From positions 432,207 through 496,206 of the forward strand of contig PDHQ01000004.1 of NCBI GenBank assembly GCA_003339415.1: 64,000 nt of DNA, read 5' to 3'. The DNA comes from Ophiocordyceps camponoti-saundersi (nom. inval.). Its lineage: Eukaryota > Ascomycota > Sordariomycetes > Hypocreales > Ophiocordycipitaceae. The position numbers were made by a program, and so were the translations under genes. Every line of letters starts with the position of its first letter. Positions within the stretch are counted from its first letter, which is position 1. Below are positions 1-11,734 of this stretch, one piece after another. The notes below the pieces were generated by a model that was given only the letters and a program-made list of their open reading frames with translations, did not search any database and had not been told where the DNA came from.

Positions 1-1299
1 GGATATGGCGCCGGTGAGGGAGAAGCTGTCGTTGGATGGCGTGCCGAAGTAGTGAGCCATGTGCTGTTGGTACGAGGAAAACTCGGAAAAGCTGGCTTGC
101 AAGCTGAGACCTTGGCTACTAACCGCAGCTTCCAGCGGCTTCATGGCGAGTCGGACCTGGGCCTCGGTCATATTGTAGCCCGTCACGGCGAGGCCACGGA
201 ACGTTGTCCCGATGACGAAGTAGACGAGGGTGAGACCGGCATCGACCATTGCGGGAATCGCAGAAATAAGGGGATCCCAAGCCTTTTGAACGTCGCCGTC
301 ATGGCCTTGCGGAGCCGTCACGGTGAAGTTTGCGCCCCCGACACGAACGCTGGGATGAGCCTTGACGGTGGCGGAGAGGACGACGCCAAAGTTGCCGCCG
401 CCACCGCCGCTCAAGGCCCAGTACAAGTCGCGATGCTTATTCGATGCCGACGCTGTGACGACTCGGCCCGACGGCGTCACCACCTCGAAGCTGAGCGTGT
501 TATCGGCGCTGAGGCCGAAGGCATTGCTGAGAGCCGAGTGGCCGCCGCCCTGTGTGTAGCCCCCGGCTATGCCGACCGTCGGACACTCTCCCCCGACAAC
601 CACCAAGCCGGCCTTGCGAGCGGCCTCGTTGGCCTCGAAGCCCCAGACGCCGGCACCTATGCGGAGAGCCTTTCCTACGTAACGCTTGTCGGCCCAGTCC
701 AGGATCCGTGTCTCCTTCAGGTGCTGAGTCCACAAGGCGAGAGCGCCGGCGCCGGTCGATCGACCCAAGAAGTCGTGCCCCGTGTTCCTGATGACGAGCC
801 TGATGTTGTGCTTGCGGGCGAAGCTGAGCGTTGCAGCGACGTCGTTGGCCTGCCTAACGTCTACGGCGTACCGCACGTAGCTGCCCACCCGGCAAGCCGT
901 CTCCCTCGGCTGGAAAGGGTCGCAGCTAAGGTTGGCAAACAGGGTTGACATGACCGACGACGACGACGCGATGCTGCAGGTACGAGAACTCCTGGTCAAT
1001 TGTTGCCCGCCACAGACGATACCTCATGCTTCTCCTACTCACTGGACGGTGGCGTCGCGCCAACGACGACGCAGCTCAGAGCAGAGACCCTCGTCGTAGT
1101 TGGGGTCATGGCACGGTGAGCCCAGCGGCACCGTGGCCACGAGACGGCCGCCGACCGTCTCGTTGAGCCGCGCCCACTCACCCGCACGCGGCCAGCAGGC
1201 GTCTCCGGGATAGCATTTGCAATGGTTCCCGTACAGGCTTGAGGCGCCAACACCGGCGACGATCAGGGCAGACGAGATGGCAGCGCCTAGAGTGAACAT
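1..1299 (-). CDS. FAD-linked (BBE-type) oxidoreductase, 3' part outside window
   Basis: Two exons are visible: 1299-1043 and 973-1, running off the window edge. The intron has donor GTGAGTA and acceptor CTGCAG and restores a continuous frame. The start is chosen because it opens with a hydrophobic signal-like segment (MFTLGAAISSALIVAGVGAS). Exon 1 carries the N-terminal signature of secreted fungal FAD oxidases (CKCYPGDACWP, then TVGGRLVATVPLGSPCHDP). Exon 2 holds the PCMH-type FAD-binding domain: RNTGHDFLGRSTGAGAL, whose His is the likely 8-alpha flavin link, and GGECPTVGIAGGYTQGGGHS, whose Cys is the likely second link. Enzymes of this family oxidise alcohols, sugars or alkaloid-like intermediates and often sit in secondary-metabolite clusters; the substrate cannot be told. 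The C-terminal BBE segment is missing only because of the window edge. Confidence 0.88.
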
Positions 1300-1347
1300 G
1301 GTGTCGCCTTTGTCGGATTGGCGATACTGTTGCCGGCCTCACCCAGC

Positions 1348-1356
1348 TTTATATAC
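1348..1356 (-). promoter_or_regulatory. TATA box of the FAD oxidoreductase
   Basis: GTATATAAA on the minus strand lies about 50 bases upstream of the start codon at 1299. The rest of 1300-1626 shows no gene. Confidence 0.45.
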
Positions 1357-1626
1357 CCAGATATACAAGTAGGCTTGAATCTCGATCAGCTCTGGCCACC
1401 CTCCCTGCCGAGCTACATAAAATGATCCTACATACAAGAAGGGATGAGGTATCATTAAGGCTGATGGCCAACGGTCGGCGTGAATATGTCGAGCGTTGAT
1501 CTTGGCGTCCATGTATCCGGAAAGCTGCAAGATCCATCTTGGATACTACTACATACTCCGTCTAGGAACGTGAGACAAGTGGCAGTTGCCCGGAGCCGGC
1601 CTCAAGCATTGATGCTGGCATCTCCA

Positions 1627-2913
1627 TCACTGAGCCACGCTCAGTTGCAGTGCCGTGTCCACATCCTCCTCCATCCTTTCCAGCCGCTGGGTCAAGACGC
1701 TGTCGTAAGGCGAAAATTCCATCATTTTCATGACAAACGACCCCTGCGCGCCCCAGGTGCAACCATGCAAGTTATCACGTATATGCGCGAGTAAGACTTT
1801 GGCGGCTTTGTCGTAGTAAAGCCCGGAATTACTCATCTCCTGAAGCACGTCGAGCGCCATGGCCGCGTCGCCAAGCCGGTTCCAGTGAATCCTGGCCAGC
1901 CTGACATAGAATGGAGTGGAAACGCCGAGCACGAATGAGCAGAGGCCCAGCGCCTTGATGCGAGGCAGCACCTGCAGCGCGAAGGGCGACGGGCGTGCAA
2001 ATGCAGTGTCGAAAAATTCCAAGCCCATCTCGAGCAAATCAGGATACAGCGGCCCATAGATATCCATGCTGAGCTTCTGGTCAGATGCGTCTTTGCCTTT
2101 GATTTCCGTTGTCGGCTTTGCGTCAGCAGCCTCCTTGGGAGCCTCGGCTTGCAATCCCTGTTCGGGCACTTCAACTCGCGGCGTCGACTCCTCGGCTTTC
2201 GGCTGACCCAGTATGGCAGTAAGATTTTGTAGCTTTGATCGGCGTTCCGCGATTTGTCGTGTCTGACGCTGATGTATGCCCAACTTCGATGGCAAGGCAA
2301 AGACCTCGTCTTCCATGACTTTCCACAAAGCAACGTCGGTGACGGAAGCCTTCATCAAAGCTTCCACACGATTGCGCTGCTCCATCCTGGCCGCATTGTA
2401 TTTCGTGGACTCCTCCAACGTTTTCTCATCCGTCTGAGACAGTTTTGGCCGCCCTTGCTTATCCGTCTCGAACATGCTCAGGGCCATCTTAGCTGCCTCC
2501 TGGAGAAACGGCGGGTAACGACAAAGAAATTTGTCGCGGAACTCGGTAACACGAGCCTGATCGACGATGGATCGCGCTCTTTGTTTCCCGGAGCCGTCAT
2601 CGATGTCGTTATCCCGGAAGGAACGCCTCCTAGGCGGTGGCATCTGACCTCTGGCGATTTCCTCGAATATGCCTTTGAAGATGTAGGCTTCTGCTGGCGT
2701 TATGGTCGATCCCTCGCTGCTGGTGACGCCATGGTCGCCGACCTGGCTGTTGTCACCCCAATCGAAGGGGACGGCATGATCATGGCTGCGCATGTGAGCG
2801 CGGCGTGAGAGTCTGGCGTAAGCGGGAGTGGCAAGCTCCCGCCACCGCGTCCGAGCTGGGCGAAGGGATTGGAGCATTGGAGACCAGGTAGGCTTCGACT
2901 TCAAAGGGAACAA
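1627..2913 (-). CDS. Mitochondrial Mtf2-like RNA-processing/translation factor
   Basis: Single uninterrupted frame of 428 residues. The first ~35 residues are Arg/Ser/Thr-rich with few acidic residues, as in a mitochondrial presequence. The C-terminal third (about residues 285-400) matches the conserved core of fungal Mtf2 proteins, with signatures DIYGPLYPDLLEMGLEFFDT, a PSPFALQVLPRIKALGL run and LGVSTPFYVRLARIHWNRLGD. In yeast, Mtf2/Nam1 works with the mitochondrial RNA polymerase in processing, stability and translation of mitochondrial mRNAs. The middle (residues 90-280) is polar and charged, with a predicted helical Arg/Glu-rich stretch, and is poorly conserved in the family. The gene diverges from the Cmr1 gene across a shared 256-base promoter containing CACGTGATC. 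Confidence 0.72.
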   Translation of the reverse strand: MFPLKSKPTWSPMLQSLRPARTRWRELATPAYARLSRRAHMRSHDHAVPFDWGDNSQVGDHGVTSSEGSTITPAEAYIFKGIFEEIARGQMPPPRRRSFRDNDIDDGSGKQRARSIVDQARVTEFRDKFLCRYPPFLQEAAKMALSMFETDKQGRPKLSQTDEKTLEESTKYNAARMEQRNRVEALMKASVTDVALWKVMEDEVFALPSKLGIHQRQTRQIAERRSKLQNLTAILGQPKAEESTPRVEVPEQGLQAEAPKEAADAKPTTEIKGKDASDQKLSMDIYGPLYPDLLEMGLEFFDTAFARPSPFALQVLPRIKALGLCSFVLGVSTPFYVRLARIHWNRLGDAAMALDVLQEMSNSGLYYDKAAKVLLAHIRDNLHGCTWGAQGSFVMKMMEFSPYDSVLTQRLERMEEDVDTALQLSVAQ

Positions 2914-3034
2914 CCAGGCCTCATCTTGCTTGAGTAGCCCTCGTCTTTATGATGAGGCGCGTGAAAAAAATAAAGTAGAGCTGATGAAAATCTTACGTAA
3001 ATGTAGCCCATTAAAGCGGCGCGGTCATCCTATC

Positions 3035-3043
3035 CACGTGATC
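3035..3043. promoter_or_regulatory. CACGTGATC element in shared Mtf2/Cmr1 promoter
   Basis: A palindromic CACGTG core (bHLH/Cbf1-type site) with ATC downstream lies 122 bases upstream of the Mtf2-like start and 130 bases upstream of the Cmr1 start. The same 9-mer occurs upstream of the mitochondrial acyl carrier protein gene. Confidence 0.4.
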
Positions 3044-3169
3044 CGACTGATAAGATAGGTCTGGGCACTTTACGCGCTCAGACGAGACTTCGCGTATGGC
3101 GACGCGCTGGCAAATACCGCATCATTCACCTTGCGCTTCACCCTCACCCGGATTGACTTGGGCGCAAAG

Positions 3170-4768
3170 ATGGCGCCGAAGGAGGAGGCCGAGATGAGCG
3201 CCTTTGAGCGTAAGAGGCTCCAGAACATGGCCGCCAACAACGCCATCATCAGCGAAATATCCACCACAGCAAAGAAACTAATACCGGAGAAGAAGCCGAT
3301 ACCGAAATCCTCGGCGACAAAGAGAAAAGCTCGCAGTGAGCCGGTCAAGCGCGAGGCCGCTCGTCCGACGCGCTTCAGCTCGCGGCTTGCAGGCTTGGAC
3401 GCCGATAACGACGCGCTCAAAGTCAAGCTGGCCGCCGACATCGAGCGAGATGCGGCCGCATCCAAGCCAAAGAGACTGAGGGTCTCCGAGGACTTGAACC
3501 TGAGCGACGTCATGGTTCAAGGCAAGAAATGGGGCAGCGGCTTAGAAGCCATACAGGGCATTGTCCGAGGCGCACAGCCCGGGCATCGCACCTTTGACGA
3601 GTCCGACTGCAAGGAGACTTCCGAGAGCGTGAAAGATCTGCGACTGAGTATGAGCAAGTTGAAGCTCTACGAGCACTGGGCACCGAACGGTAGGCCCTCA
3701 GCATCACGCTATCCGAGTGTCGTTGGCTAATCGCAACCAGAAATCAAGATATGCCCGCAGCGCATATACTCTCTCGGCTTCCATCCGACCAAGGACAAGC
3801 CCGTCGTATTCGCCGGCGACAAGGAGGGAAATCTAGGCGTTTTCGACGGTTCTCAAACGTGTCCGGAGGTCGGCGACGATGACGATGGCGTGACTGCCGA
3901 CCAACCGCAACCGGTCATCTCGGCATTTAAAACTCATGCGAGGACAATAACATCGTTTGTCTTTTCGTCGACAGACAGCAATACCGTCTACTCGTCGTCG
4001 TATGACTCCTCGATACGAAAATTGGACCTGGAAAAGGGTCTATCAACCCAAGTGTTCGCACCGACCGACGACGGTGATGAGATGCCCCTGTCCGGCATGG
4101 ACATGGCGTCAAATGAGCCCAACGTGCTCTACTTCTCCACACTGGACGGCGGGCTCGGCCAGTACGATGTTCGGACGCCAACGACGCAAGAGCTGTACGT
4201 GCTCTCGGAGCAAAAGATAGGTGGATTCTCCCTACATCCCCTGCATCCACACCTCTTGGCGACAGCTTCCCTTGACAGGACGCTCAAAATTTGGGACTTG
4301 CGCAAGATTGTCGGCAAGGGCGATTTGCGACATCCAGCGCTGATTGGAGAACACGAGTCGAGGCTCTCCGTTTCGCACGCCGCATGGAGCGCTGGTGGCC
4401 ACGTTGCGACGTCGTCTTACGACGATACGATAAAGATATACGACTTGTCAGACGCCGGTTCGTGGAAACCGGGCCGCGACCTCGGCCACGGCTTGGAACC
4501 GAACCATGTGGTCCTTCACAACAATCAGACAGGCCGATGGGTCACCATCTTAAAGCCGCAATGGCAAAGGCATCCGGCCGACAATGTCGATAAATTTTGC
4601 ATCGGAAACATGAATCGCTTTGTCGATGTCTTCCTAGCCGACGGATCACAAGTGGCCCAGCTCGGCGGTGACGAAATAACGGCAGTTCCCGCCGTCGCCC
4701 AATTTCATCCGAGCCAGCAGTGGGTTGCAGGGGGGACGGGGAGCGGTAAACTTTGTCTATGGTGTTGA
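3170..4768 (+). CDS. CMR1: WD40 DNA-damage-binding protein Cmr1
   Basis: Exons 3170-3689 and 3741-4768 (515 residues). The intron (GTAGGC...CAACCAG) joins WAPN to EIKICPQRIYSLGFHPT in frame. The N-terminus has the family signature MSAFERKRLQNMAANNAII and a basic Lys/Arg-rich stretch (about 38-60). The WD40 propeller fills roughly residues 180-515, for example ATASLDRTLKIWDLRK and AVAQFHPSQQWVAGGTGSGK. Cmr1/WDR76 proteins bind damaged DNA and histones and gather in an intranuclear quality-control compartment during replication stress. The start at 3170 is preferred over the in-frame ATG at 3194 because it keeps the short acidic-basic leader; both are possible. The end is a clean TGA after KLCLWC. 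Confidence 0.9.
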
Positions 4769-5759
4769 CACGATGTGGGAGGGACATTGATCATAAAATA
4801 TGCGCATATAAAGCAGACAGGTACACACCGTACTATCTCGTGTCAACAAATTTCCAGGCGCTTGAAGCAGCGGCCTCGTTCATCTCCTGCGGCTCTGATG
4901 GTTGTTCAGGGCATGAAAGTTGCCGGGATGAGGCGTGTCCCTTTAGTGTGCCCCGGGCGTGTCCCGTGCGAAAGCACCTCATCTGCATGACGAGAAGTAG
5001 CCTGAGTCTCCTCTACAGGCAGCTGGGTGTTCAAGACGACCACTTATGTATGTATGTATGCGCATACTTTTCTAGCCCGCCTCGGCTAGCCTTTTGTACT
5101 TTCATCGTGTTCTGAAGATAGGTAAAGTCGACAGACTGAATCTTGTTCGCACGAGTCTAATCGAAGGAGCCCAACTCTCGAGTCAAAGGCACGAATCAGA
5201 GCACGACAGGGTTTTCTCTTCGGGCAGCGACGGGTGATGCGGCTTCCCATGTGCCGGCGTCACGGTGGCGTTCGTCTGTCGGCCTCATGTGGTGGCTCGG
5301 AGTGAAAGCAGGTGACGTGAGCTGTGATGGGAGAAGAGCATATTTCCGATGAGAGAAGAGATGGTTGGCGGGAGATGGACCCGATGACAGCCACATTCGG
5401 GGGAGGGGCTACTGGTGTAGTGTCTACTCGAATCACAGCATGAAGATCCACCAATCTAGAAGTAGAAAATACTTTACCATTACATGATGCAGGCACCCGG
5501 TCACCCCTCGTGCCCTGATCCCAGCATGTCCCCAGGTGGGAGCAGGGGTGGGGAGGGGGGAGGGCCCACTGGAGAAGCCCACTGGAGAAGCCCACTGAAG
5601 AGAAGCCCTTTGTTGTCGTACAGGGGCTCCAGGCTTGTCTCCAGCCTCTCCCGTCCCCCTAGTAGTACCCAGCACCATCGTACTAAGCCGCGACGTCCGT
5701 CTTCACAAGTCCACACACCCCCCTATCCATAGTACGAGGCATCCTCTTTTCACGCCCCA
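4769..5759 (+). other. Intergenic, no gene seen
   Basis: No frame with recognisable protein features. It holds a GC-rich ATG26 leader and a 13-base tandem repeat at 5565-5603. CT/CA-rich sequence precedes the ATG26 start codon. Confidence 0.6.
5565..5603 (+). repeat. 13-base tandem repeat, three copies
   Basis: CCCACTGGAGAAG occurs twice perfectly and once with changes (CCCACTGAAGAGA). It lies about 160-195 bases upstream of the sterol glucosyltransferase start, possibly within its 5' leader. Confidence 0.7.
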
Positions 5760-8700
5760 ATGGCTTGCCTCGTCCCCGCCGGCGATGGCGTGCAAACTTC
5801 GAATCCTAAAGGTCGACGTCGACATGAACCTTATGCAGCTATCGAAATGCCGGAGCCGCTCAAAGAAAGCGACAGCGATGACGAACCTTCACCCCACGAT
5901 ATTCCCCAGGCCCGCCGTGGGCTCTCCGTTAATATGAATCAGAGCATCTTGGGTCTGATAGCTGCCGCGGGTTCCAGGGTAGACTTCAACGAGCGCTTCG
6001 ACGACCCAAGCAGCGACGACGACGATGACGACGCCGACCATCGCCACCATCGCCCCGACCCGTCCCGAGACCTGACCCAGACCGCCATCCTCGACCCATC
6101 TGCCCCCCGGGGAGGCTGGAAAAAGAAGACTCACAGGCACAGGCTATTGAAGTCCCTTTCCACCGTATCAGGCTTCAGAGGCCGGCCGAACCGTCCTCCG
6201 TCCTCCCCCCCGGACATCGACGACGTCCAAGCCGACCCGGACGCGCTTCCCTGTCCGATCCCGTCTGTCGTCCTCGACGGCCAAGATAACCGCTTGGCTC
6301 CTGTAATGAGCCGCATGCTTCAGGCCAGAGCCGACATGTCGAGCCGCCCGAGCTTCGAACTCGATCCCGCCTCAGTCGACCCAAGTCGCTCTGAGGGCGC
6401 CGACAACGCGACGCCACTGGCAAAGCGACTCATGGATATGTTTGGCTTTGACGAGTGTGAGCAAGTCATCCAAGGTGTGCCGTTCTGAACTCCCGTTTCT
6501 CGCGGCCTCTTCGCTCACGGCAGCAACCAGAATATCCCTGCTGGCTGTTGCAGTGCGTCCTGCTGCAAGGCTTTCTCTACATCACCGCAAAGCACATATG
6601 CTTCTACGCCTACCTTCCCAAGAAAGACGTAAGATCTTTTCTGCCCCTAACAGCTGTCCGTGTCGGCTGAGCTCATGATGCCTCCACAGAACGTCATTGC
6701 AAAATCTGGTTATCTCTCCAAGAGTGGTAAGCGGAATCCCAAATATAACCGTTACTGGTTCCGGTTAAAGGGAGACGTGCTGTCCTATTATCGTGATCCC
6801 AATAACCTCTACTTCCCCCACGGCCAGATCGACCTTCGCTTCGGCATCTCGGCGACCATTCTCGAGGGTGACAAGGACGGTCTGCACTTTACCGTTGCCA
6901 CGAGCCATCGGACGTACAACTTCAGGGCCGACAGCGCTCCGAGCGCCAAAGAGTGGGTTAAAAGCCTCCAGCGTGTCATCTTCCGGAGCCACAACGACGG
7001 CGACAGCGTCAAGATATCGCTGCCCATCGACAACATCATCGACGTTGAGGAGACGCAAATGATGGAGTTTTCAGATACCTGCAAGATACGCGTCATCGAT
7101 AACGACGAGACCTATGCCATCGACGAGGTTGGTGATAAGCTGCTGAATGTCCCGCACACACCTAGATGCCGAAGCTGACCAAGTTTCGGCAGTATTTCTT
7201 CTCTTTCTTTACCTTTGGTCAGGAGGCCATCGATGTCCTCAAGACGCTCGTCGATGACGCCTCCTCTTTCGGCAAGCAGACGGCTGTAAAGGCCATGACG
7301 GATCGGCAGCAAGGCCTCGCCAACGTCGACCCCCCAAAGAGCCCTGTGCATGGGAAACGCAGCGACGATCCCGCTCGCGCGGCAAGATTCTCCGAGCCGG
7401 TTAGGGCGACGTTGGCTCCCATGCCGCTGAATTACGGCAGTCCCCGTGCTAGCTGTGAGGGTTCTTCTTCTCGCACCAGTCTGGAGACGGGTAGGCGATG
7501 CTCCAGCGCTTCCAGGGGTCGGAGCCCCAGCAGGAGTTTCAGCGCCAGCAGGAGGCCAAGGGATAAGAGTCCGCGCAACACAATCGAGTCGTCCGAATCG
7601 AATCTGTTGTCGACGGACGACCCGAGCTACTCGAACCTGGCGGCCCCGAATCACGATGACCCCTCGGCAAGCCAGATTCTCAGGGGAAGCGACGTGTTTC
7701 GCAGCCCGACGATGCGGCGCTCAACGTCATCGAGCCCGCCGGTCAACACAGAAAGCAGGGCATCGAAAGGAGAGCAGCAGCAACTGCAGGCTGCCGAGGC
7801 GGCAGATCAGGCCGATACATCTCAGCGCCCTCTGACGCCATCGCTGCAGAGCATCACCAAGATAGGCTCGTACCCCCTGCAGCGCGCCGGCGCCCTCGCA
7901 GACTACCTCAATAAGACGGGCAAACGCGTGAGCTCACTCTTCGCGTCAGAGTCCATGGGTTACGTCGAAAAGGTCTCGGGCATGTGGAAGGGCGGGCGCA
8001 AGCACTACGACGAGCCAGCCGGCCTGCGGCCCGACGACGAGGAGCTCGAAGAGGATTCGGAGGACAAGGTACAGACGTCTATGGAGCGATTCCGTGCGCA
8101 CTTTGCCCTGCCCGAGTCGGAGCGGCTGCAGGCAACCTACTTTGGCTACATCTTGCGCGTGCTGCCGCTGTACGGCAAGATTTACATCAGCGACCGGTCG
8201 TTTTGCTTCCGCAGCCTATTACCCGGCACGCGGACCAAGCTGATACTTCCGCTGCGGGACATGGAGACGGCGCACAAGGAGAAGGGCTTCCGGTTCGGCT
8301 ACTCGGGCCTCGTCGTCGTCATCCGCGGGCACGAAGAGCTCTTCTTCGAGTTTAGCCAAGCTGAGGTGCGCGACGACTGCGCCGTGACACTGCTGCAGGG
8401 CCTTGAGACGAGCCGCTATCTACGCGAGTCGGGCCTGCTACGGCTGGAGGAGCGCGAGGAGCGCGAGGAGCAGGATCTGGCTGAGGCCGAGCGGGACGCG
8501 CTGCGGTCGGCGCGGCAGAGCGAGTTCCCGGAGCACGAGGTCCGGTTGCCCCAGCAGACGGCGGCGCTCGCCAACGCGCCGACGATGCTATCGGACGACA
8601 CGGACGGGTCCATGATCTGCTTCAAGCCGCAGCAGTCGATGCGCATCACCTGCCTAACCATCGGCTCGCGCGGCGACGTGCAGCCCTACATCGCCCTGTG

Positions 8701-10184
8701 CAAAGGCCTGCTGGCTGAGGGTCACCAGCCGCGAATCGCGACGCACGGCGAGTTCCAAGGCTGGATCGAGTCGCACGGCATCGAGTTTGCGCACGTCGAG
8801 GGCGACCCGGGCGAGCTGATGCGACTCTGCATCGAGAACGGGACATTCACGCTGGCCTTCCTACGCGAGGCGAACGCCACGTTTCGCGGATGGCTAGACC
8901 AGCTGCTCGAGTCGTCGTACGCGGCGTGCCAGGGGTCCGACCTGCTGATCGAGTCGCCGTCGGCCATGGCCGGCATCCACATCGCGGAGAAGATGGGCAT
9001 CCCATACTTTCGGGCCTTTACCATGCCCTGGACGCGGACGCGAGCCTACCCGCACGCCTTCATCATGCCCGAGCACAAGATGGGCGGCGCCTACAACTAC
9101 ATGACGTACGTCATGTTCGATAACATCTTCTGGAAGGCCACGGCGCATCAAGTCAACCGCTGGCGCAACAAGACGCTGGGGCTTCCCAACACGAGCCTCG
9201 AGAAGATGCAGCCCAACAAGGTGCCGTTCCTGTACAACTTCAGCCCGAGCGTGGTGGCGCCGCCACTCGACTTTTCCGACTGGATCCGCGTCACGGGCTA
9301 CTGGTTCCTGGACGAGGGCGGTGACTACGAGCCGCCCGAGGAGCTGGCGCGCTTCATCCGCCAGGCGCGCGAGGACGGCAAGAAGCTGGTCTACGTCGGC
9401 TTCGGCTCCATCATCGTCGGTAACCCGGCCAAGATGACGCAGGAGGTCATCGACGCCGTGCGCAAGGCCGACGTGCGCTGCGTCCTGTCCAAGGGTTGGT
9501 CGGACCGCATCACGACGGGGGGCCGAGAGGAAGAGACGCCGCCGGTGGAGGGCGAGCCGGAGATGCCACCCGAGATCTACGTCATCAAGTCGGCGCCCCA
9601 CGACTGGCTCTTCCGCCGAATGGACGCGGCCGCGCACCACGGCGGCTCGGGCACGACGGGCGCCAGCCTCCGGGCGGGGATCCCGACCATCATCCGGCCC
9701 TTTTTCGGTGACCAGTTCTTCTTCGCGAGCCGGGTCGAGGACCTGGGCGTGGGCGTATGGGTGAAGCGATGGGGCACCAACAGCTTCGGGCGGGCGCTGT
9801 GGGAGGCGACGCGCAACGAGCGCATGATTGTGAAGGCGCGCGTGCTGGGAGAGCAGATCCGCATGGTAAGTTGGGTTTTCACTTTGAGACTTTGAGGGAA
9901 GGATTGAAAGGAGAAGAAGTTATGGGCTAACAATGTCTTTTCAGGAACGGGGTGTCGAGCACGCCATCCAGAACATATACCGCGACCTCGAGTACGCGAC
10001 CGGCCTGATCAAGTGCAAGGCTGGCAAGAACTCGGAGGCTGAAGAGGACGACGATGAAACTGAAGAGAGTTGGACGTTTGTCGGCAAGGACGAGCCGGAC
10101 CCTGATATGGTGACGAAGAGGCTGAGCGAGGGGCTCGTCGGCGAGAAGTCGCTGGGCAGCCAGGTGCTCCGAGGTGGCTCGTGA
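5760..10184 (+). CDS. ATG26: Sterol 3-beta-glucosyltransferase
   Basis: Five exons: 5760-6474, 6531-6628, 6690-7127, 7193-9865 and 9945-10184, giving 1387 residues, the usual size for filamentous fungi. Domain order is diagnostic: first GRAM segment (about 230-275, [11 protein letters not shown] then [17 protein letters not shown]), PH domain (about 275-370, [19 protein letters not shown]), linker with Ser-rich sequence, second GRAM (about 720-790), GT28-type N-lobe from residue ~900 ([19 protein letters not shown]), and the UDP-sugar-binding C-lobe near 1229 ([20 protein letters not shown]). The enzyme moves glucose from UDP-glucose to ergosterol on membranes; in some fungi it is needed for peroxisome autophagy through the PH/GRAM region. 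Intron 3 uses a GTTGGT donor, the weakest here, chosen because it yields [15 protein letters not shown]. An acidic tail ends the protein. Confidence 0.95.
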
Positions 10185-10709
10185 GCGTGAGCGTGATGGA
10201 TTTGGATTACGACGAGACGTACGTGACATGGCGGACGGCGGGCTTCTGCATCCTTGGACTTATGATGGTCACTTGTGGATATAGAAATGAGGCATAGTAG
10301 AGGCGTTCTGGCTTAGCGATTGGCGATGGGCATTCAAATTGGTTCCGAAGTATCCTGGCAAGTTGGTATATATATATATATATAAGGAGAGCATGGGGAA
10401 GACGAGTCTCCTGATAGACTCATATGGTCTCTGAGCCTGTTTCTAAGCGGTGAAGTAATGTGGACGACAGCTAAAGGAAGAAGTTGATCTATGTATACAG
10501 ACTGATGCAATATTCAACAGCAGTCCAACCAGCCTCGGAGAGATGACGTAATCAATCTCACAATCTCCACCCCCGCCCTTCTTGAAGCTGTCTGCCCAGC
10601 AGCTCTCCGAGCAACGAACCCACTCTCTTAACCAGCTCGTCACGACGACGGCCCTCGAAGAAAGCGATTCCCAGAGACTCAGACAGTGCCTCCCGATTAC
10701 GCGCCCGCA
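10185..10709 (+). other. Intergenic with (TA)n tract
   Basis: Holds the Atg26 3' UTR and the NDUFA13 promoter. A short (TA)n run lies at about 10368-10383. No gene was seen. Confidence 0.5.
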
Positions 10710-11385
10710 ATGGCGCAGGATATGCCCCCGCGGGGCGGCTATGCGCCCGTGCAGTACAAGGTCTGTTGTCTTGGGGGGTTGTGATTCCGGCTCTCAGCTG
10801 TTGAAGAAGAAGAGGGAGGGAAAGGGACAACAGCGAGACGAACGAAGCGAATGAGGCGAAAACAAAGGAGAAAAGCAATGGGATGACCTGGCTGACCTCG
10901 CTTCATCTACCGCATAGCGAAACCTCCCCGCCAAGGGATTCCGACCTGGCTGGGTGCTGTTGGGTATATGCGGTATCATGACATACGGCTGGTACAAGCT
11001 ATTCCACGGCATGCGCGAAGCACAGTTGCGTTTCCCTTCCCTCTCCCCTTTTCTATCCATCATTGATGTATACTGACGCGAGTAACAAAACAACTCTTAG
11101 CGAGCTCGCGAGGGAGAAAATCTGGGCGAGGATTCACCTCACGCCTCTTCTTCAAGCGGAAGAAGATCGGGATCAGGTCAGGCGGTATATTGCGAACCGG
11201 CAACGGGAGAGGGACACTTTGGGGAGGGCTGTTGATGTCTATCATTCTAACCGGTTCGTCTTCTCCCCCTATCCCTCATAAGATTGGCATTCGGGTCTCG
11301 GAAAGTTGCTCATTCGATGATGTGAGGAACGGATAGGTTCGTGAGGCCGACTTATTCTGTTTCGCCTGCTACTTTTAGCAAGTAG
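10710..11385 (+). CDS. NADH:ubiquinone oxidoreductase subunit NDUFA13 (GRIM-19)
   Basis: Four exons: 10710-10760, 10918-11024, 11101-11253 and 11337-11385, giving 119 residues. Exon 1 encodes MAQDMPPRGGYAPVQYK, then RNLPAKGFRPGWVLLG, followed by a transmembrane segment (about residues 28-45, VLLGICGIMTYGWYKLF). ELAREKIWARIHLTPLLQAE is the strongly conserved GRIM-19 core. The protein is a single-pass accessory subunit of mitochondrial complex I in the inner membrane. Exon 2 ends at an unusual GTTGCG donor, leaving EAH before ELAREK. The last intron has GTTCGT both at its donor and immediately after its acceptor, so the boundary is slightly ambiguous, but either choice leaves Phe-Val. Confidence 0.88.
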
Positions 11386-11734
11386 TCTATTCTTCGCTCA
11401 ATTGAGAAGTTTCCTGTTTCACTCTCTTCACTGGACTGCAACAAGAGACGGAAGAATCGTGAGAATTTTGGACGTGGATATATAAATATATATATAAAAG
11501 CTCGTGATGGAGGCGAGTGCCCAAAGATTTTCAACAAGAAGAGCAAGAAAGAAAAAAAACAACTCCAGACGACGTCAACCGCCGTTATTTTCACATGTAT
11601 CATTTCATTCAACCGGCAAAACGAGGCCCCCCCCCAAAAAAACAGCAGGGCGAAATGGAGAAGAAGATGAGGAAAGAAAAGAAAACACAAAATCCCGAAT
11701 CAAAGAAAACAAAGAAAAGAAAAGGGGCCTCCCA
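11386..11734 (+). other. Convergent 3' region, no gene
   Basis: A/T-rich tail-to-tail spacer between NDUFA13 and the CTD phosphatase, with (TA)n near 11480-11500, a C-run with A-run at about 11629-11642 and many A-rich tracts. It probably holds both 3' UTRs. Confidence 0.5.

Noticed and set aside
52..948. 298-codon plus-strand frame
   Set aside because: Exactly antisense to the FAD oxidoreductase exon, which has clear family motifs; the plus frame shows none.
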